Origin: an uncultured Eubacteriales bacterium
GTDB lineage: Bacteria; Bacillota; Clostridia; TANB77; CAG-508
Length of the DNA stretch: 55,928 nucleotides
Reading direction: 5' to 3'
Assembly (NCBI GenBank): GCA_949287075.1
Contig: CASEEU010000026.1
Span: forward strand, 1 to 55,928
Of this stretch, positions 10,150 through 19,243 are shown piece after piece. The notes beneath the pieces are model-generated. The model saw only the letters and a list, made by a program, of their open reading frames with translations. It searched no databases and was not told the DNA's origin. Each line of letters starts with the position of its first letter. Within the stretch, counting starts at the first letter, position 1. The position numbers and the translations under genes were made by a program.

Positions 10150-11238
10150 CTAAACTTCTATAAATTTTTCTTTAATTGATTCTAATTTTTCATTTAACTT
10201 TATTTTATAGAATATTTTTTTCAAAAGCTTATATATGATTTCTACTATAAAATTAATAATCTTATCAATAAGTATACATGCAATAAATAAACATAAACAA
10301 TATGTAGTTATGTATATAATTAATAATAAGGAATTAGAAATATTTTTTGTTAGGAAATTTTCCCAAATAAACTTCCTTATAATTATATTTTCATGAATCA
10401 AATATACTCCTAATGTGTTTTTAGCAATATTATTAATAACTTTATTTTTTATTTCTATACTTTTAAAAATAGAAAATAGGGATATTGAACACAAAACTAA
10501 AGGAATTTTGTTCATCATAGAAAAATAATTTTCATGCCCTTTTAATATAGGTACTTTATTTGAAAAAAATGTTATTACTATAATTGACAATATTATAAAT
10601 GTCAAATTAAATATAAATATTTTTCTATTCGTTTTCTTGTTATCAAAAAAAGTAACATTCTTTTTTAAATATGCACTTATTAAATACAAAGTAATAAACC
10701 ATGATAAATTAGAAAGTCCTAATTCTGATGTTGTAATTGTTGGTATAATGATTCTTACTAAAACCAAAACAAATATAAGTTTAAGTAACTGTTCCTTCTT
10801 CACTTTTTTTATAAATTCATTTAAGAATGGACTAAACATATATAATAGTACATATGCTGTCATAAACCAATATAATGAAAATATTATTGGAAACATTGAT
10901 TGTATAAGCAATTTAAAATTTATTTCTACTATTCCTATAAAAACATTTAATATAAATATTCCCATTGTATAAGCTACAACTTTAATTTCTAACTTTATTA
11001 ACTTTTCAATTTTAAAAGTTGAATTAACCATAAAATATCCTGTTATCAGGACAAAACAATTAACTCCTATTTTAGCTCCTATTCTCAATATCTTCACTAT
11101 TAAAGAATTTATTGACCAATCTGCATATGCACTAAAATCTACATAATATACACAATGTGCAACTACAATTAAAAACATGCTTATAATTCTTAATAGTTCA
11201 AAATTTGACTTTCTATTAACTATATTTTCACTATTCAA
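10150..11238 (-). CDS. Acyltransferase 3 family membrane protein
   Basis: Multi-pass membrane O-acyltransferase (OafA/WecH type) likely adding acetyl or similar groups to the polysaccharide. About 10 hydrophobic segments occur in 362 residues; the early FELLRIISMFLIVVAHC carries the conserved Arg and His of the family's first helix. I place the start at the TTG at 11236-11238, because an AAGGAG lies 8 bases before it; the longer frame begins with another TTG at 11262 lacking a ribosome site, and would put the AAGGAG inside the coding region. Confidence 0.82.
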   Translation of the reverse strand: MNSENIVNRKSNFELLRIISMFLIVVAHCVYYVDFSAYADWSINSLIVKILRIGAKIGVNCFVLITGYFMVNSTFKIEKLIKLEIKVVAYTMGIFILNVFIGIVEINFKLLIQSMFPIIFSLYWFMTAYVLLYMFSPFLNEFIKKVKKEQLLKLIFVLVLVRIIIPTITTSELGLSNLSWFITLYLISAYLKKNVTFFDNKKTNRKIFIFNLTFIILSIIVITFFSNKVPILKGHENYFSMMNKIPLVLCSISLFSIFKSIEIKNKVINNIAKNTLGVYLIHENIIIRKFIWENFLTKNISNSLLLIIYITTYCLCLFIACILIDKIINFIVEIIYKLLKKIFYKIKLNEKLESIKEKFIEV

Positions 11239-11271
11239 AACTATTCTCCTTGTAAAATCCAATTATTTAAG

Positions 11272-12435
11272 TTATATAATTCCTTCGAATGCTTTTTTTA
11301 TATACTCTTCTGAACTTAGCTTTAATCTTTGATAATTATTTTCAACAATTTTATAGTCTATTTTACTTTTTAAAATATTATTAATATCTCCATCATATCT
11401 ACAATTTGTTATTCCTAAATTTTGACACAGTGAATCAATTCTTGAATTTTTTGAATGTTTAGATTTATCACTATACCTATTAAATACAATAAATTGTTTT
11501 TTATGAATTATTGAAAAAATTGCACCATGAAAAGAATCTGTACAAATATATGTAGCACCTCTCAATAAATTTAGGAATTTATCTGGCCCTACATCATATG
11601 GCGCATAATCTCCAAAATTCTCATCCTCATTTACAAACTGATCTAGATGTCTTAATGTAACTATTTTTAATCCTGTTTTTTTAGCTAAGTCTTTGACTGC
11701 TTGTCTATGCTCTTTTTCTTTTCCTAAAAAATAGGCAAATATATATTTTTCATCATATTCATTTTTTATGGGAATCAAATTTTCCCATTCCTCTTCATTA
11801 AACATAAACACTGGATCTAATACAACTGGTACATCCCTTCCTGTTAGTTCCTTTACAATATCTTTGCCAGAATTTTCTCTCATACTTATAAATTCTATTC
11901 TATTCAAAAACGCTGCTGTTCTTCTTTTCTGATACCATGGAATATATTTTACACCAAAACTTGATGCATAAGATATCTTTCTTATTTCTTTTGGAACAAA
12001 CTTCAAATTATAAAAATTAGTTGGTAATCCTGCAGGTGACCATAGCTGATCACTTCCTGTAAAAAAAGCTACATAGTTCTTACTACCTTCTTTTAATTCC
12101 TTATATCCTTTATAAATCTCCGAAAGCTTTTCTCCAAATTTTTCTTCTCTAAATTTATGAAACGCTTCCATTCTTATCCTATCCTTATCCATGAATTCTG
12201 GATGTTTTTTTAAACTTAATTTTTTTTGAAATGCTTCATACTTATCATTTAATAAAACATTATTAAAAATTCTAGGTATAGACTTTATGATAAAACCTAT
12301 ATTTTTCTTTTTTTGGTATCTTATTAATTCATATTCGATTCCATATTTGTCTAACAATTTTGTTGTTGCAAATGCTTGTAACATTCCACCATAATTTTCA
12401 TGAAAATATTTTATACAAACTCCTATCATTTTCAC
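11272..12435 (-). CDS. Polysaccharide pyruvyl transferase family protein
   Basis: Predicted to add a pyruvate ketal to a sugar of the repeat unit (WcaK/CsaB family), giving it a negative charge. Signatures in 387 residues: YHENYGGMLQAFATT-like N-terminus, TGSDQLWSP near residue 127, VLDPVF near 205 and DSFHGAIFS near 298, the conserved His-Gly pair of the family. It starts one base after the polymerase stop. GTG at 12433-12435 or ATG six bases later are both possible; AAAGG sits 5 or 11 bases upstream respectively. Confidence 0.87.
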   Translation of the reverse strand: MKMIGVCIKYFHENYGGMLQAFATTKLLDKYGIEYELIRYQKKKNIGFIIKSIPRIFNNVLLNDKYEAFQKKLSLKKHPEFMDKDRIRMEAFHKFREEKFGEKLSEIYKGYKELKEGSKNYVAFFTGSDQLWSPAGLPTNFYNLKFVPKEIRKISYASSFGVKYIPWYQKRRTAAFLNRIEFISMRENSGKDIVKELTGRDVPVVLDPVFMFNEEEWENLIPIKNEYDEKYIFAYFLGKEKEHRQAVKDLAKKTGLKIVTLRHLDQFVNEDENFGDYAPYDVGPDKFLNLLRGATYICTDSFHGAIFSIIHKKQFIVFNRYSDKSKHSKNSRIDSLCQNLGITNCRYDGDINNILKSKIDYKIVENNYQRLKLSSEEYIKKAFEGII

Positions 12436-12436
12436 T

Positions 12437-13660
12437 TCAACCTTTCTGTTTTATTTTGCCTTTATAAAAACTCAATTTTTCCATATTATTAAAATAAAAA
12501 ATTAACATATATAAAATGCACCAAGTCCCAACATTACCTGCACCTAAAAAATTATGATTAAAAATCATATCTATAAATGCATTTAATATTAATATGAGTG
12601 AAAAAAGATTATTTTTTGTAGACTTAAAATAACAATATGTAACAACTATTGTTCCTAATATAGTACATTCTAAGTAAATTCTTAATATATCTGAATGTAG
12701 ATTTCTATTTTCTAACCCACTAGATACACTTAAATATTTTGTTATATAATCTGTCGTAGATCCCAATCCATACACTATATCCTCTTTATTATCTAATATT
12801 AATTTCGTTCTTCTATATCTATCCATTGTTAACTGATTAATATCTATTCCTGTCACACTTGAAATCTTTTCTGCCATTCCATCACTATAAAATAGTTCTA
12901 GTCCTAGTGGAAATAAGATAAATATGATAATTGCTACTTGTGTAATTCTTTTCACCATTTTTTCTTTTTTAGTCAACTTCATTATAAAAGGCCAAAAAAT
13001 AATTAATGCAATATTTATTAATACAGATATTCTTTTTAATGTTAAATAAGATATTAATAAACAAATAATTGATTTTCCTTTCTGATTTTTCACTAAAAAA
13101 AACAGATTAAAAAAAACTGTTATCCCTGATAATCCACTTTCAAATGGTGAATAGGAATTAAAAAAACTAATTGACATGATGGATTTTATATTTAAACTTG
13201 AAATATTTTGCAAAATAAAAATAATGATTATTGCATAAAATAAAGCATTAATTATCCTAGGAATATTATAACTATCTACACTAATTAGTAATGTCACAAA
13301 AAATAACGGTGTAATTAAATATAATATTTCACTTATTGTAAATGCTCTAAATCCATTAAATATTTGATAAATTAAGGAAACAAGTCCTAAGAATAATATA
13401 GCTTTAAAATAACAATTAAATTCAAATCTAAATTCTCCATTTGGAAATAGCTTTGTATTTCCCTTCTTACTTACTAGTGCAATTATATTTACAATACATG
13501 TTACTAATAAAAGTAAATATTTTACCTTCATATTGTCAAACATTATAGCTATTTTTCCTATTGTTCCATTTGATACATATTGAGAAAATAAGAAACTAAA
13601 TATTGTCATAAAGGAAAATATATATGCTATTGTAATTTTTTTATTTATTCCTTTTTCCAT
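12437..13660 (-). CDS. Capsular/O-antigen polymerase-like membrane protein (Wzy)
   Basis: First gene of the locus, a 407-residue integral membrane protein with about 10-12 hydrophobic helices and a hydrophilic loop in the second half (about residues 260-330), the layout of Wzy polymerases that link repeat units outside the membrane. Sequence conservation in this family is low, so the call rests on topology and neighbours (flippase, chain-length protein). The start at 13660 (ATG) follows AAAGGA by 6-9 bases; a TTG five codons upstream lacks a ribosome site. Two strong promoters lie 85-170 bases upstream. Confidence 0.75.
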   Translation of the reverse strand: MEKGINKKITIAYIFSFMTIFSFLFSQYVSNGTIGKIAIMFDNMKVKYLLLLVTCIVNIIALVSKKGNTKLFPNGEFRFEFNCYFKAILFLGLVSLIYQIFNGFRAFTISEILYLITPLFFVTLLISVDSYNIPRIINALFYAIIIIFILQNISSLNIKSIMSISFFNSYSPFESGLSGITVFFNLFFLVKNQKGKSIICLLISYLTLKRISVLINIALIIFWPFIMKLTKKEKMVKRITQVAIIIFILFPLGLELFYSDGMAEKISSVTGIDINQLTMDRYRRTKLILDNKEDIVYGLGSTTDYITKYLSVSSGLENRNLHSDILRIYLECTILGTIVVTYCYFKSTKNNLFSLILILNAFIDMIFNHNFLGAGNVGTWCILYMLIFYFNNMEKLSFYKGKIKQKG

Positions 13661-13745
13661 TTCATATCCTTTCAAAAAAACATATATCTTTTGTTTATTT
13701 TTTATTCAATTACAAAAAACATATTCTTCATTTTTTTACACACAT

Positions 13746-13774
13746 ATTATACTATACCCCGTATTCCCTTTCAA
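13746..13774 (-). promoter_or_regulatory. Capsule operon promoter P1 (TTGAAA-17-TATAAT)
   Basis: On the minus strand TTGAAA (13769-13774) and TATAAT (13746-13751) are exactly 17 bases apart, about 85 bases upstream of the polymerase start. This is the best vegetative promoter match of the region and should drive the capsule operon. Confidence 0.75.
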
Positions 13775-13802
13775 TAGATTTTATATGACACTTTTCTTTA
13801 TT

Positions 13803-13831
13803 ATTGTAATATTTGTGTCAAATTTTGACAA
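13803..13831 (-). promoter_or_regulatory. Capsule operon promoter P2 (TTGTCA-17-TACAAT)
   Basis: A second promoter match lies upstream of P1: TTGTCA (13826-13831) and TACAAT (13803-13808), 17 bases apart on the minus strand. Its -35 overlaps the palindrome at 13816-13830, so P2 may be the regulated start. Confidence 0.5.
13816..13830. promoter_or_regulatory. Operator-like palindrome TGTCAAA-T-TTTGACA
   Basis: A perfect 7-base inverted repeat with a one-base centre that overlaps the -35 of P2. The half-site is one base from the Spo0A box TGTCGAA, but the symmetric arrangement also fits other dimeric regulators. The binding protein is unknown. Confidence 0.4.
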
Positions 13832-13905
13832 TACTTTATTTTGTTTTTTTAAAAAAGTTTTTAATAAAAACTACTGAAAAATGTTAAAAATAATTCTTTA
13901 TACCA

Positions 13906-13945
13906 CCAAAAAACTGAAACCTTGGGAACTTCCCTGGTTCCAGTT
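13906..13945 (-). terminator. Terminator downstream of greA
   Basis: Minus-strand hairpin with arms AACTGGAACC and GGTTTCAGTT (one mismatch) and an inner GGGAA/TTCCC stem, followed by six T residues. It lies 25-60 bases after the greA stop and separates that operon from the capsule promoters. Confidence 0.8.
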
Positions 13946-13969
13946 TTCTTCTATTCATATGCAACTTTC

Positions 13970-14446
13970 CTATTTTTTGATTGATAATATTTTATACTTC
14001 ATAACACCTGCTGGTGCATTTACTTCAACTGTTTGATTTTTCTTAGCTCCTAATAATGCCTCTCCTAAAGGTGATTCATTTGATATTTTATTTTCAGCCA
14101 AATTTACTTCTGTTGAACCAACAATTGTATATTCAATTTTTTCATCAAATTCAACATCTAATACTTTAACTTTATTACCAATTTGAACTGTTTCTGTATC
14201 TATATCTTTTTCATCTATAATTTTTGCATGTCTTAATTTATTTTCTAATTCAGCTATTTTTACTTCATTTTCTGCTTGTGCATTTTTTGCTTCGTCATAT
14301 TCTGAATTTTCAGATAAATCTCCAAATCCTAATGCTACTTTTATTCTGTCTGCTATATCAGCTCTTTTTTCCGTTTTTAGAAAATTTAACTCCTTTTCCA
14401 AATTATTATATCCTTCTTGTGTTAATATAACTTCTTTTTCTTCCAT
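13970..14446 (-). CDS. greA: Transcription elongation factor GreA
   Basis: Rescues backtracked RNA polymerase by stimulating transcript cleavage in the secondary channel. The 158 residues fit the family: an N-terminal coiled-coil with LTQEGYNNLEKEL and the tip acidic region GDLSENSEYDEAK (about residues 41-53), which carries the conserved acidic residues, then the C-terminal FKBP-like domain with ESPLGEALLGAKKNQ near 123-137. The ATG follows AAGGAGG. It is the last gene after pgsA, with a hairpin terminator of pgsA in between, so it may be transcribed alone. Confidence 0.95.
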   Translation of the reverse strand: MEEKEVILTQEGYNNLEKELNFLKTEKRADIADRIKVALGFGDLSENSEYDEAKNAQAENEVKIAELENKLRHAKIIDEKDIDTETVQIGNKVKVLDVEFDEKIEYTIVGSTEVNLAENKISNESPLGEALLGAKKNQTVEVNAPAGVMKYKILSIKK

Positions 14447-14524
14447 AGTAATTCCTCCTTGAATTGCGTACTTTATTGTACTTTCTTATTGTATTTACAT
14501 ACTTTCCTTATATTACGGCAGAAA

Positions 14525-14550
14525 ATGAAATTTGTCAATACAAATTTCAT
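14525..14550. terminator. Hairpin terminator after pgsA
   Basis: Perfect 10-bp stem ATGAAATTTG (14525-14534) / CAAATTTCAT (14541-14550) with a six-base loop, starting within 10 bases of the pgsA stop. A and T runs flank it on both sides. Confidence 0.7.
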
Positions 14551-14558
14551 TTTTTATC

Positions 14559-15152
14559 TTAATCCTTCATATATTTTTTAATTCCTCTCATATAATCTAT
14601 TCCAGAAAAAATTGTTGCAATTGTTTGAATAATCATCATAATTGTAACTAGCACATTTAATACAAAATCGGCACCTTGTAAAGTTCCTGTAAAACATGTT
14701 CCAAATGCATGTAAATCTAAAAATGCTAAAATAATTGCTATCATTTGTGTAACGGTTTTTAATTTTCCCCATTTTGAAGCAGCAATTACTTCTCCGCCTT
14801 TTTCCACTGCAATTAGTCTATATCCAGATACTAAAAATTCTCTTGCTAATACAATGATTGGAATCCACGCTGGTAATTTATTCATTTCTACTAGCATTAG
14901 CATAGCAGCTAATACTAATATTTTATCAGCTAGTGGATCTAAGAATTTTCCAAATGCTGTTACTTGATTTTTACTTCTTGCAATATATCCATCTAATTTA
15001 TCTGTTAGTGAGGCCAATATAAATATAAAATCTATGATTAAATATGCAATTGGTATCCCCCATAAATTTCCTTCAATTCCAAAAAATGGTATAATAACCA
15101 TAATTGGTACTAAAATGACTCTAAATATAGTCAATTTATTTGGTAAATTCAT
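14559..15152 (-). CDS. pgsA: CDP-diacylglycerol-glycerol-3-phosphate 3-phosphatidyltransferase
   Basis: Membrane enzyme making phosphatidylglycerol phosphate, the first committed step of phosphatidylglycerol synthesis. It contains the complete CDP-alcohol phosphotransferase signature D-G-x2-A-R-x8-G-x3-D-x3-D (DGYIAR followed by G and two Asp, around residues 55-80), and begins NLPNKLTIFRV, a hallmark of PgsA. About 197 residues and 4-6 membrane helices. I prefer the ATG at 15152, with AAGGGA about 11 bases upstream; a GTG seven codons earlier (15173) has no ribosome site. Confidence 0.94.
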   Translation of the reverse strand: MNLPNKLTIFRVILVPIMVIIPFFGIEGNLWGIPIAYLIIDFIFILASLTDKLDGYIARSKNQVTAFGKFLDPLADKILVLAAMLMLVEMNKLPAWIPIIVLAREFLVSGYRLIAVEKGGEVIAASKWGKLKTVTQMIAIILAFLDLHAFGTCFTGTLQGADFVLNVLVTIMMIIQTIATIFSGIDYMRGIKKYMKD

Positions 15153-15247
15153 TTTTTGACTCATTCCCTTCACAAAGGTTAAAAATTTTTATTTTTTTAA
15201 CATTCCCTTTTATTAATTTTTCTTATTATATTTATATATTGATTTTT

Positions 15248-16468
15248 TTATTCTGTCAACATTTCTACTGCTTTTTGTAGTTGTGTATCTTGATTTCTAT
15301 CAACATGTAATATATTTTCTACACTTTCAGGTAGTTCCACTGTTTCATCTGGCTCAATACCTACTTCATTAATTTCTGTTCTATTTGGTGTTAGATATTT
15401 TTCTGTTGTTATTTTCAATCCACTACCATCTCGAAGTGTTAATATTTGTTGAATAACCCCTTTTCCATATGTTGTGGTTCCTACAATCTTAGCTTTACCT
15501 AAGTCTTTTAATGCTCCTGCTAATATTTCAGATGAACTTGCTGTATTTTTATTTGTCAAAACGATTATTGGCATATTAATGATTGGATTACTCTCATTTT
15601 TCTCTACAGTTTCATTATTATCTTTATCCACTTCATATAATAATACAGAATCTTTATCTGCTATATATCCTGCTATTTCTAAGGCTTCCTCAACAATTCC
15701 TCCACCATTATTCCTTAAGTCAATGATTAAAGAAGTAATTCCTTGTGATTGCAATTCTTCAAATCTTGTTTTAAATTCTTCTGCTGTGTTTTCGTCAAAT
15801 GATGAAAATTCAATATATCCTATATTATTTTCTAATACTTCTCCTTCTACTGGATTTACAATGATGTTCTCTCTTGTAACTTCAAAATCCAATGTTTCTT
15901 CTCCTCTTAGTATTTGTAATTTAACAGTTGATCCTTCTTCTCCTTTTATTTTATTTGAAATAGTCGTCATGTCATCTGCTGTACATGTTTCTCCATTAAC
16001 AGATATGATATAATCCCCTGGCTGAATACCTGCTTTTTCTGCTGGACTACCCTTTATTGGAGCTAATACCATAATTTGGTTAGTTTCTGGATCTTCTATC
16101 ATGTAAATACCAATTCCTACAAAATTCCCCATAGTATCTTGCATATAATCTTCCATATCTTCTTTAGAAATATATTCTGTATATGGATCACCTAAGCCTT
16201 CAATATATCCTTGTATGGCACCTTCTTTTAAACTTGTTTCATCTACTTCTCCTAAATAATATTTATCAATCAATTCTCGATAAGTATCCAATGTTTGTGA
16301 AATATCTTGACTTCCATCAGATGTCATAAATGCCAAATATTTATTCAAACTATCTCCTTTTATAAAATATTGGTAAAAACCTATTGATGTCAATATAAAG
16401 GTTATAAATGCTACTAATACAATAAGCATAATTGTCCTATATACTGTATATCGCTTTTTCTCCTCCAT
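15248..16468 (-). CDS. S41 carboxyl-terminal processing protease (CtpA/CtpB type)
   Basis: Membrane-anchored serine protease acting outside the membrane on envelope proteins. It has an N-terminal membrane helix (about residues 9-30), a short linker domain, a PDZ domain with GIGIYM and GSPAEKAGIQPGDYI (about 120-155), and the S41 catalytic core with the nucleophile serine in NTASSSEILAG and the general-base lysine in TTYGKGVIQ. The start at 16468 follows AAAGGAAGG by 6 bases; an ATG six codons upstream lacks a site. Located downstream of ftsEX and three M23 genes, it may process or degrade those hydrolases. Confidence 0.92.
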   Translation of the reverse strand: MEEKKRYTVYRTIMLIVLVAFITFILTSIGFYQYFIKGDSLNKYLAFMTSDGSQDISQTLDTYRELIDKYYLGEVDETSLKEGAIQGYIEGLGDPYTEYISKEDMEDYMQDTMGNFVGIGIYMIEDPETNQIMVLAPIKGSPAEKAGIQPGDYIISVNGETCTADDMTTISNKIKGEEGSTVKLQILRGEETLDFEVTRENIIVNPVEGEVLENNIGYIEFSSFDENTAEEFKTRFEELQSQGITSLIIDLRNNGGGIVEEALEIAGYIADKDSVLLYEVDKDNNETVEKNESNPIINMPIIVLTNKNTASSSEILAGALKDLGKAKIVGTTTYGKGVIQQILTLRDGSGLKITTEKYLTPNRTEINEVGIEPDETVELPESVENILHVDRNQDTQLQKAVEMLTE

Positions 16469-16536
16469 TAAATTCCTTCCTTTCATAAAAATACTGATTT
16501 ATATTAATCTATTATATTTCACAATCCAATTTAAAT

Positions 16537-16582
16537 TCCAAAAAGAGGGATAAAGGAGACTTTTCCTTAATCCCTCTTTATT
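16537..16582 (-). terminator. Terminator after the first M23 peptidase gene
   Basis: Minus-strand stem AAAGAGGGATTAAGGA / TCCTTTATCCCTCTTT (nearly perfect, 16541-16579) followed by TTTTT. It separates the ftsEX-M23 operon from the S41 protease gene. Confidence 0.8.
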
Positions 16583-16604
16583 GTCTTAAACAACAAGTTT
16601 TTTA

Positions 16605-17855
16605 TTATGGCAAATAATTTACTGGATTAACTCTGTTATCATACAATCCTGGACTAGTTCTTACTTCAAAATGTAAATGTGGTCCTGAAGAATTTCCTGT
16701 ACTTCCAACATTCATAATTTGTTGTCCTTGTGATACATATTGTCCTTCTGAAACTCTTATAGAACCTGCTTGTCCATGTGCATATAATGTATATAGTCCA
16801 TTATAATGTGCAATAATCACATAATTTCCATAACTATAATTTAATGCTTTCGCTGTATGTACCACACCATCAGCTACTGCATATACTGGTTGTCCATTAA
16901 TTCCACCTGAGCCAAAATCCACTGCACCATGATACTGACCACTTGAATAATACATATATGTTGTAATTCTCGAATATGCACTTGGAACTGGATAGATAAA
17001 TCCAGAGCTACTTACAGCTCCTCCACCTGTTGAAGTTCCTCCGTTTGAAGTTGAACCTGAACCTGAACTACTTCCAGAAGAACCTCCACCAGAAGATGGT
17101 CTTTGTTGTGCCAACAATCTTTCAATTTCTGCTTGTTTTTGTTTAATTTCTTCATCAAGAGCCTTGTTAGCTTCTGTTATTTCATCAATTTGTTCTTGTA
17201 TTTCTTGTTCTTCTGAAGATAAATGTGCTACATAATCATCTTTTTCTGCTTTTGCACTTTGTAGTTGAACAGACATACTTTCTTTTTCTGCTTTTGATGT
17301 ATCTAAATCCTGTTTACTTTGTTCTAAAGTTGTTTTTGCTTCTTCTATTTCTTTTTTCTCATTTTCAATACTTTCCATTAAATTCATATCTGCTTCTGCA
17401 ATTTCAGAAATCATATAATAGTTTGAGATTAAATCTGTTAAGCTTTTAGAAGAAAGTAACACATCCAAAAATGAGGTTTCTCCTGCTTCATAAGTAGCCA
17501 CTAATCTCTTTTCTAATAATTCTTGTTGACTATCATAATCTTCTTGTTTTTGATTAATTTGATTTTCAGCTTCTGTAATTTGATTATTCAAATCGGTTAT
17601 TTTGTTATCTAATTCATTAATTTGATTTTCATAATTTGTAATCTCACTTTGAATTGCCTCTACTTGTTTTAAAGTCTCACTTTTTTCTTGAGTTATTTGG
17701 TCTTTCTGATTTTCCGCATCTTGTAATTTTTCTTCATTAGATGCTTGCTGATTTTGTAAGTCAGTTATTTCATCAGCATATACCATGACATTAAATTGTA
17801 GTACGAATATAATAATGATTAATCCCCCTAGTATTTTAGCAAATATCTTTTTCAT
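16605..17855 (-). CDS. Secreted coiled-coil M23 peptidase (EnvC/PcsB-like), copy 1
   Basis: Exported peptidoglycan endopeptidase or hydrolase activator. The 416 residues comprise a signal peptide (cleavage near VYADE), two long Glu/Gln/Lys-rich coiled coils separated by a conserved LLSSKSLTDLISNYY segment, a Gly/Ser-rich linker (about residues 255-290), and a C-terminal LytM/M23 domain with zinc ligands HGAVD and HLHFEVR. The start at 17855 follows AAGGAGG; a TTG nine codons earlier would place that site inside the gene. It is one of three tandem paralogues directly downstream of ftsX, and the only one with a Gly/Ser linker. Confidence 0.9.
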   Translation of the reverse strand: MKKIFAKILGGLIIIIFVLQFNVMVYADEITDLQNQQASNEEKLQDAENQKDQITQEKSETLKQVEAIQSEITNYENQINELDNKITDLNNQITEAENQINQKQEDYDSQQELLEKRLVATYEAGETSFLDVLLSSKSLTDLISNYYMISEIAEADMNLMESIENEKKEIEEAKTTLEQSKQDLDTSKAEKESMSVQLQSAKAEKDDYVAHLSSEEQEIQEQIDEITEANKALDEEIKQKQAEIERLLAQQRPSSGGGSSGSSSGSGSTSNGGTSTGGGAVSSSGFIYPVPSAYSRITTYMYYSSGQYHGAVDFGSGGINGQPVYAVADGVVHTAKALNYSYGNYVIIAHYNGLYTLYAHGQAGSIRVSEGQYVSQGQQIMNVGSTGNSSGPHLHFEVRTSPGLYDNRVNPVNYLP

Positions 17856-17958
17856 AAGTTCCTCCTTTTCCTTATACAACAAGGCTTTTCTTATATTTGT
17901 AAAATCCTATGAAATGTTTTTGGCAAATCTATGTATAATTTTTCATTTCTTCTGCTAA

Positions 17959-19137
17959 TTATGGTAAATATGGGCTTGGATTCACTGGTCTTCCATTGAT
18001 TCTTACTTCAAAATGCAAGTGATATCCTGTTGAATTTCCTGTGGTTCCGACACTCATAATTTGTTGACCTTGACTGACTGTTTGTCCTGGACTTACTAAT
18101 CTTGAACCTGGTGCACCATGTGCATATAAAGTCATCGTTCCATCATGGTGATTGATAACAATATATTCTCCATAACTTCTATAATTTCCATTAGAATATC
18201 TTAAAGCTGTTGAAGTGACAACTGTTCCTGCTTTCGCAGCTAATACTGGTTTTCCTGATATTCCTGAACCACTAAAGTCTACACCTGTATGTCCACTATA
18301 TCCCATCCATCCACAAGTAATACTATATCCTACGACTGGTCTAATATATCCACTTGCACTTGGATTATTGGCAATATTAGAAACATTTGAGCTTCCATAA
18401 CTTGCAGATTCTTGTCTAGCAATAGCAGCCAATTGTGCTTGTATTTCTTGTTTATCTTTTTCAAATTGTTCTAATTCTGCTTGTGTATTCTTCTCTTGCT
18501 CGTTTAATTGTGCCACATAGCTATCTTTTTGACTTTTTGCATTTTGTAATTCTGTTGCCTTTTGTTGTTTTTCTGCTTTTGCGCTATCTAATTCTTGTTT
18601 GCTTGTTTCAAGGGTTTGTTTTGCTGTTTCTATCTCTTCTTGTTCTTTCTTAATTTTTTCCATTAATTCCATATCACTTTGTGTAATTTCAGATATCATA
18701 TAATAATTTGAAATCAAATCTGTTAAACTACTTGAAGAAAGTAACACATCTAAATAAGAGGTTTCTCCTGCTTCATAAGCAGCTACTAATCTTTTTTCTA
18801 ATAATGTCTCTTTATCATCATATTCTTCTTGTTTTTTATCTAATTGTGCTTGTGCCTCTTCTATTTGTGTATTCATATCTGATATTTTTGTATTTAACTC
18901 ATCGATTTCTGATTGTGCAGAAGAAATTTGCATAATTAGATCTTCTACTTGTTGTAGTGTTTCTGATTTTTGTGCATCAATATTTTCTAATTCTTCTTTT
19001 GCTTCCTCTATTTTTTTGTCTGTTTCATTACTACTTGCATTTAATTCTGACTTTGTTGCAGCAATTACAACATTAAATTGTAATATAATAACTGCTATCA
19101 CTATTATTCCTACAATTTTGAGTCCCACTGTTTTCAT
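17959..19137 (-). CDS. Secreted coiled-coil M23 peptidase (EnvC/PcsB-like), copy 2
   Basis: Paralogue of the neighbours on both sides: signal peptide ending near VIAA, paired coiled coils (about residues 30-250) with the same LLSSSSLTDLISNYYMISEI region between them, and a C-terminal M23 domain with HTGVD and HLHFEVR zinc-ligand motifs near residues 290 and 375. No long Gly/Ser linker; a shorter Ser/Asn-rich segment precedes the catalytic domain. All metal ligands appear intact, so it should be an active DD-endopeptidase-type hydrolase. ATG follows AAGGAG. It lies in the ftsEX operon. Confidence 0.9.
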   Translation of the reverse strand: MKTVGLKIVGIIVIAVIILQFNVVIAATKSELNASSNETDKKIEEAKEELENIDAQKSETLQQVEDLIMQISSAQSEIDELNTKISDMNTQIEEAQAQLDKKQEEYDDKETLLEKRLVAAYEAGETSYLDVLLSSSSLTDLISNYYMISEITQSDMELMEKIKKEQEEIETAKQTLETSKQELDSAKAEKQQKATELQNAKSQKDSYVAQLNEQEKNTQAELEQFEKDKQEIQAQLAAIARQESASYGSSNVSNIANNPSASGYIRPVVGYSITCGWMGYSGHTGVDFSGSGISGKPVLAAKAGTVVTSTALRYSNGNYRSYGEYIVINHHDGTMTLYAHGAPGSRLVSPGQTVSQGQQIMSVGTTGNSTGYHLHFEVRINGRPVNPSPYLP

Positions 19138-19243
19138 TTCATTCTTCTCCTTTTTCTTTCACATTTGTTTACTTATATAAAAAATTGCTTTTTTGTTCAA
19201 TGTTATATATTTAATAATTTAAAACACTGAACTTATAACAATT

